Origin: Ananas comosus
Lineage: Eukaryota > Streptophyta > Magnoliopsida > Poales > Bromeliaceae
Length of the DNA: 64,000 bases
Reading direction: 5' to 3'
Assembly: GCF_001540865.1 (NCBI RefSeq)
Contig: NC_033632.1
Span: 1,086,478 to 1,150,477 of the forward strand
Part shown: piece by piece, positions 59,359 through 64,000 of the stretch
Layout of the letters: every line of letters starts with the position of its first letter
Numbering within the stretch: the first letter of the stretch is position 1
Position numbers and translations under genes: made by a program
Notes under the pieces: model-generated
What the model was told of the DNA's origin: nothing
Databases searched by the model: none
The model's input: the letters and a program-made list of their open reading frames with translations, nothing else

Positions 59359-59560
59359 CAATGAATCGAGTTGAAAATGCAGGAACAGGAAGAAGAAGAA
59401 GAACAACAACAACAACTAGGGGGCTCGCGCACGTGCTGATCACGTGCCCAACCCCTTGTGAAGAATGGTAGTTGAACTCAGATGGCGTACACCAAAATGT
59501 ACCCAACCTCATGCGTTAAACTGCAATGTCTATAATAATTGTGGGAATCGGAAAATTTGT
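59359..59560 (-). promoter_or_regulatory. Probable WRKY leader exon and promoter
   Basis: On the minus strand a good donor, TTG|GTGAGTAAG (exon end at 59359), suggests a non-coding first exon whose intron runs towards the ATG at 58575. Just upstream are two CACGTG motifs (59429-59434 and 59441-59446). The exact transcription start is not visible. Confidence 0.4.
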
Positions 59561-61392
59561 CGGTGCACATACGGGTACCCGTAGCAATGCCCTTGTTGAG
59601 ACTAACGCAGAGAAAACGCTTGGCGTACCCAGAATTTACCCCTATTTATAGACGTAGGAAATGTCGACACTGAGTCATTATAACTCGTATCGAATATTGG
59701 CTTTCGCTTTGGGTTTCTTTTTGGAGGAACGCATGGGGGACGATGAGCGTTCCCCGTAACAAAATGCCAGTTTCCAACCAAGACCGTTAGGTTTTAAAAA
59801 TAAATAAATAAATAAATAATATATTTAAATCAGATACTCCGTTATAAAAGATAAATTTAAATATTTCTCGCCTTTTATTAAATAATACGAAATAAATTTT
59901 ATTCTCTATAAAACCTTAAACATGTAGAGAACGGTATTTAAATATTTTTTAAGACTTTTCGCTAAGTCTATAACGTGAACTAGAATTAAATAAAAAAAAT
60001 AAATAATATTAGAAGCTTAACATGACTTGAATTAATAATCTTCTCCTCCAATATCATGTTAAATAAATAATACAAAACAATCGTTATTCTCTATTAGGCA
60101 GCGTTTGGTTAGGGGATAGGGATAGGAATAAGCCCTTATCCCTTCCTTTATATCCAAACGCTAATTAATTTTTTACCCGAGAATAGTAGTTCTCCGTTAT
60201 CCCAACCAACACCTCCATTTTTTATATAAGACTACCTAAAATTATTCTTATCCCCGGAAACAACTCAATTTTCATCCAAACACTATTTTTCTTATCTCCA
60301 TACTTGTATCTATTCCTGTAATAGCTAGTTCTTACTTATATCCGAATCAAACGGTAAAAGTTTAAATTTGCAGTGGTATATTTTACTCATATTATTATTA
60401 TTATTATTAATCTTTTATAATCAGACACAAAAATTTGTGGGCTCGTGATTATTCTTTTACGATCTCTCTCGAATCATTTATGAGATGTCGTCTGCAACTC
60501 TAGCCCTAATAAAAGAAGGCCCTGAAGCAGCTTCATTGCATGAATATTTGGATAGGTTGATGCGCACGCATTTTAAGGAATGACGTGGGGTGATACATAT
60601 TAATTTGGACGTGCTTTTACTAAAAAGGTGCATATGGTGCTGCGAACGATGCGGATACGTACGGGAGAAAAGGACGCTCAATTACGTACAGAGACCAGCG
60701 ACGGAGTTAGGTGGGAAAAATTGTTTGGTGGAGAAAAAGTGTGACACTGTAACCTCATATGCGTTTATTCCATATATTAGAACTAATAAAATGTTTAATC
60801 AAAATTTTTATTTAAGATAAATATATATAAAGTTTTAAAATTTTATGTGAAAATATTATTATTATTGTTATTATTTTTTATGTGAAGAGATATTTGAAAC
60901 GTAGATAAACTGCACATGGGATGTAGAAAGAGTTAAAGAAAAAAGTGTGGGGCCAAAGGCTTTTACCGCAACGAATGGTCCACGAGTGGAACGTTAGATG
61001 AATAGACCCACCGCACACGTGATCTAACTCAATACTATAAAAAGAACCAAAAAAAAAAGTAGATGAAAAATATGGTAACATTAACGGATCTAATTTGATT
61101 AAATTTTATAGTAAGTAAATAATAAGGAGACTCAATAAACGCCACATTAATTCTTCAGAAACTTCCTCCTCCAGTAACAGTTAAGTAATGTCAACTACAC
61201 ATGCAATGCTTCAAATATAGTTATCATTGCCTTGAGTTTTCCACCAAAACAATCCTTCCAAGGCCTAATAATTTTAACAAAACACAATTATAGAGCAAAT
61301 TTTCGGTTTTTCGCTCCGCCCAAAACATACGATTAGGCCAGATTATGCCATCAGGAAGCCACAGCAATATAGTTAAGTAGCAATTATCTTAT
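59561..61392. other. Intergenic sequence upstream of WRKY and below the LTA4H gene
   Basis: A possible MITE lies at about 60104-60355: GCGTTTGGTTAGGGGATAGG on the left, CGTTTGATTCGGATATAAG inverted on the right. The rest is AT-rich. The last 200 bp or so before 61393 probably hold the 3' UTR of the minus-strand aminopeptidase gene. Confidence 0.4.
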
Positions 61393-63431
61393 CTAACTGT
61401 GCTTAGAGAGAATTGACTCGACTACCCCGCGAGCTATGGGGTGGTAACACTCGCGACCCTCCATGAATATCCTCCTCGCGAGCATCTTCTCCTCGTCGCC
61501 GCCGGACCCGCTAACCAGGGCGGTGTAGAGGGGGCGGAGGTACTTCATTCGTCCCACTTGCTTTAGAGTTTTCTCGACCTCGTCAAAGTAGTCCTTGCAG
61601 TTGCATGAGATCGCCAGCTCGAGGAACGCCACCTTCACTTCGTAGTCACGGCTCTCCGATAGCCGGTACCGCGCGTCGAGGGCTGCAATCTGCATGAATG
61701 GATGATGGAAAGATTACAAACATATCACTGAGAAAATCTGAGTTTTTTGCTGTATATGCACCTTAAGTAAGATAATCACATAAAAAGATCTCCTCTGCTA
61801 AAAACACAGGTCAATTTGGGAAAAGAGAAGCTTCGAGACATCGAAGATCCTACTATGCCTGCACTTGGGATATTTAAACCCAAAATAGAAGTATGAGATG
61901 CAACTCTGAAAGTAGATATTGGAATGAAAATAGAATTCGGAAACAAGGTTATTAATGAACATATACTGTTCATGATTCTTATAGAAGAATATGTTTTTTA
62001 GGAGGCGAATGAGAGAGAAGCTGGATAAAGGTGCTTGCAAACAAAGGTACAGAGATGCTTTGAGGTGATGTAATGATTTGAGGTGGTGTTAGTGTTATCA
62101 TAATGCCACAAAGGGGGCCACAAATATTAAAGATGAGGAAAGAAAATGCACACAGACTAATAAAATTTGATTTGTAAAGTAAAGAAAAGAACAAATACCG
62201 CACTATGGACTAGTCAAAAGGTTATAAGAGAGAGCACTGAAAAGCAATGGATTATAGACAGATTCTGATATTAGATGAAATGCAAAGTGAAGTGTTAAGA
62301 CAAAGCAAGAGAACAAGATAAAGAGATAAACTGACGGGACGATAAGAGTGAAATAAAATTACAAATGATAACAAGAATTGAGATTTATAAATTGCGCAAT
62401 CCAAAAGTATGTGCATCAATATACTTGTATGTAATGAGTAAGTTACTATTCACATGCTCCCAATTCAGAACAACTGCAAACTGATGATTGCTCAAGATAT
62501 TAAAGGATTATATTCTCAAAAAAGGATATCATTAGAATCTGATTCTAGATGCAAAGAAATGATGAGACAAAGTACGAGGACTATGCGAAGCAATAAACAG
62601 GTGGCAAGATAAAAAGCAGAATGAGACTTCACATGAGACTTAGAATAAATTGTAAATGGGTTAGTTACAAAATCAATCTTTGAAATTGACTCGCATTCCA
62701 ATTTCGTCCGCAGATTTTCAATCACACAAATTTAGACCCTGAAGTTCAACCCTGATTTCAACACCCTCCTTTGAGTTTCAATTTGATCCCCAAAGTGCAG
62801 ATCTCTGCTTCAATTTCGTCTCTGAAGTCACTCGCATGATACTTTTTTATACAGTAAACTACTAGAGAACAAACTTTAAGGACCAAATTATTACACAGTT
62901 GAAACCATTGGGGATGAAATTAAAATCAAGGCCAAAGTTCGGAGCTAAATGTAATTAACCCGCCTTTTATTGTGTAATTATAAGTATGTCCTAATGATTT
63001 AAGTCACAATTCACACATCCAAATACACAACAAGTGCAAATTATTGATTATGCAAGACAAGATAATGGAAAATACTAATTCCAGAAAAAGGACATAAATT
63101 TAACCTGCGAGGCTTCAACAGATTTGGGCAGATTCTCCAAGTAAAGCTCCCACTCCTGTCCGCTCCAATCTGCCACCTCGTCCTCTCTCGGCATCCTCCC
63201 ATTCTTAAACTCCGAAGCCAACAACTTGATTTTGGTATAAATTACCGAAACGGGCTCCATAGCATCTGGTGGAATCCCTGTGCCTTCTACCCACAAACGA
63301 AGATCAATTTGATTCTCTATTCCCGGCACATTGGCCTTTAGGAATTCAAGAAATGTTTCAGTGTCGATCGACTGGAACTTGAAAGTAGCAATGTACTTCT
63401 TCAGGAATTCATCAAACGCTAGGCGCCCAAT
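61393..63431 (-). CDS. LTA4H: Leukotriene A4 hydrolase-type aminopeptidase, C-terminal part
   Basis: The two last exons are visible (minus): 63431-63105 and 61689-61393, phase 0 at both ends, giving 207 C-terminal residues. The 5' exons, including the zinc site (HExxH...E), lie beyond the right edge. Residues read LKKYIATFKFQSIDTETFL, PGIENQIDLRLWVEGTGIPP, ADWSGQEWELYLENLP, ALDARYRLSESRDYEVK, FLELAISCNCKDYF and KYLRPLYTAL, matching the helical C-terminal domain of the LTA4H family (M1 peptidases); plant LTA4H acts as an aminopeptidase and epoxide hydrolase in the cytosol. The intron between them (63104-61690) contains a MITE. Confidence 0.92.
62658..62961. mobile_element. MITE in the LTA4H last intron
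   Basis: Ends GGGTTAGTTAC and GTAATTAACCC are inverted repeats, and the inside repeats CAATTTCGTC, GATTTTCAAT and GACCAAATT, similar in style to the element at 9650. It is non-coding. Confidence 0.6.
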
Positions 63432-64000
63432 CTAAGAATTCGGACAGAGAAGGCAAGAAAATTACAACAGAAGTTAAGAGTATCTAACTGCTAGTCTGGC
63501 CTAACTTCTTGAAAAGCTTCACTACTCTAGAAAGCAGAAGCTTCTGGGATTCAGGAGCTTGGCTAACAAAAGTCTAGAACTTTGTTGTGGTGAGAAGCTA
63601 AAATGCACTTTTGGACCCCAAAGGATTATGCTTCAGTTGTAACTAGAAGCTAATTGAGGAGATTTTGACGGAAAGGAAATTAGTGCTTCTACAAACAGCA
63701 TACTCGAACAACATTTCTGTAGGAGCTCCGCTGGATCAAATAAGCCACAAGTGTACAATTGACCTGTGGCTTCTAAAGCAGCTTCTTTGGTGTCTGCAAA
63801 CAAAAGTTCAGGAGCTTCCAATAAACGGAAATGAGACTTTTGGGCCTGCTTCAACTAGAAGCCTTTTAGCTTCCCGCTTGAGCAAGAAGCTGTTGGGAAA
63901 ATTTTGAGGGGGAAAAAAAAATTCAAGTCTTATACAAACAGTCCTACTCATGGAACACTTCAACAAAAGCTCAACCAGACCAAACGGAATGCGTAAGTTG
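63432..64000. other. Intron of the LTA4H gene with a repetitive segment
   Basis: Runs to the window edge without another recognisable exon. It is dense in AGAAGCTT/AAGCTTCT words on both strands, as in an old inverted-repeat element, but the ends could not be defined. The two open frames here are not supported. Confidence 0.4.

Overview
This is a stretch of a flowering-plant nuclear genome, with intron-rich genes, AT-rich introns and spacers, and many small transposon remnants. A monocot is most likely: the dioxygenase gene has very GC-rich exons beside AT-rich introns, a habit typical of commelinid monocots. Pineapple or a relative is only a guess. No bacterial, viral or organellar genes are seen. 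Splice junctions were read by eye (GT/AG, phase and protein similarity), and for every multi-exon gene the exon lengths sum to a multiple of three.

Layout. 0.7-1.4 kb: a two-exon defensin-like secreted peptide gene (-). 1.96 kb: tRNA-Gly(GCC), with a 104-bp tandem duplication of its 3' flank. 3.07-9.34 kb: complete 13-exon VPS45, an SM protein for vesicle fusion (-). 9.6-23.6 kb: a transposon-rich interval holding a Harbinger/Tourist-like element, several MITE families, tRNA-derived SINEs, tRNA-Gly(TCC), a ~200-bp tandem repeat split by a solo LTR with intact target duplication, and a LINE tail. 23.9-30.5 kb: a jasmonate-oxygenase-type 2-oxoglutarate dioxygenase (+) whose second intron carries a 2.7-kb decayed LINE and whose reading frame has no ATG. 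32.55-33.93 kb: an AllA-like ureidoglycolate lyase-family gene (+). 34.3-36.4 kb: an NT-C2 domain protein (-). 39-47 kb: mostly spacer with MITEs, a LINE tail with target duplication, and two candidate small ORFs. 47.86-55.26 kb: an 18-exon TBC-domain RabGAP (+), converging on a WRKY44/TTG2-type transcription factor at 56.4-58.6 kb (-). 61.4-63.4 kb: the last two exons of a leukotriene-A4-hydrolase-type aminopeptidase (-), running off the right edge.

The genes are unrelated housekeeping or regulatory loci and form no pathway cluster. VPS45 and the RabGAP both act in membrane traffic, but nothing here links them. The most striking structural signals are three: (1) each of the three single N bases sits at the edge of a duplicated or inverted segment, so several apparent duplications, including a broken second tRNA-Gly, are probably scaffold-join artefacts or unmerged haplotypes; (2) LINE and SINE copies share a GGTAGC..GCTACC hairpin tail, suggesting a LINE/SINE partnership; (3) the dioxygenase gene combines a missing start codon with a LINE-loaded intron.
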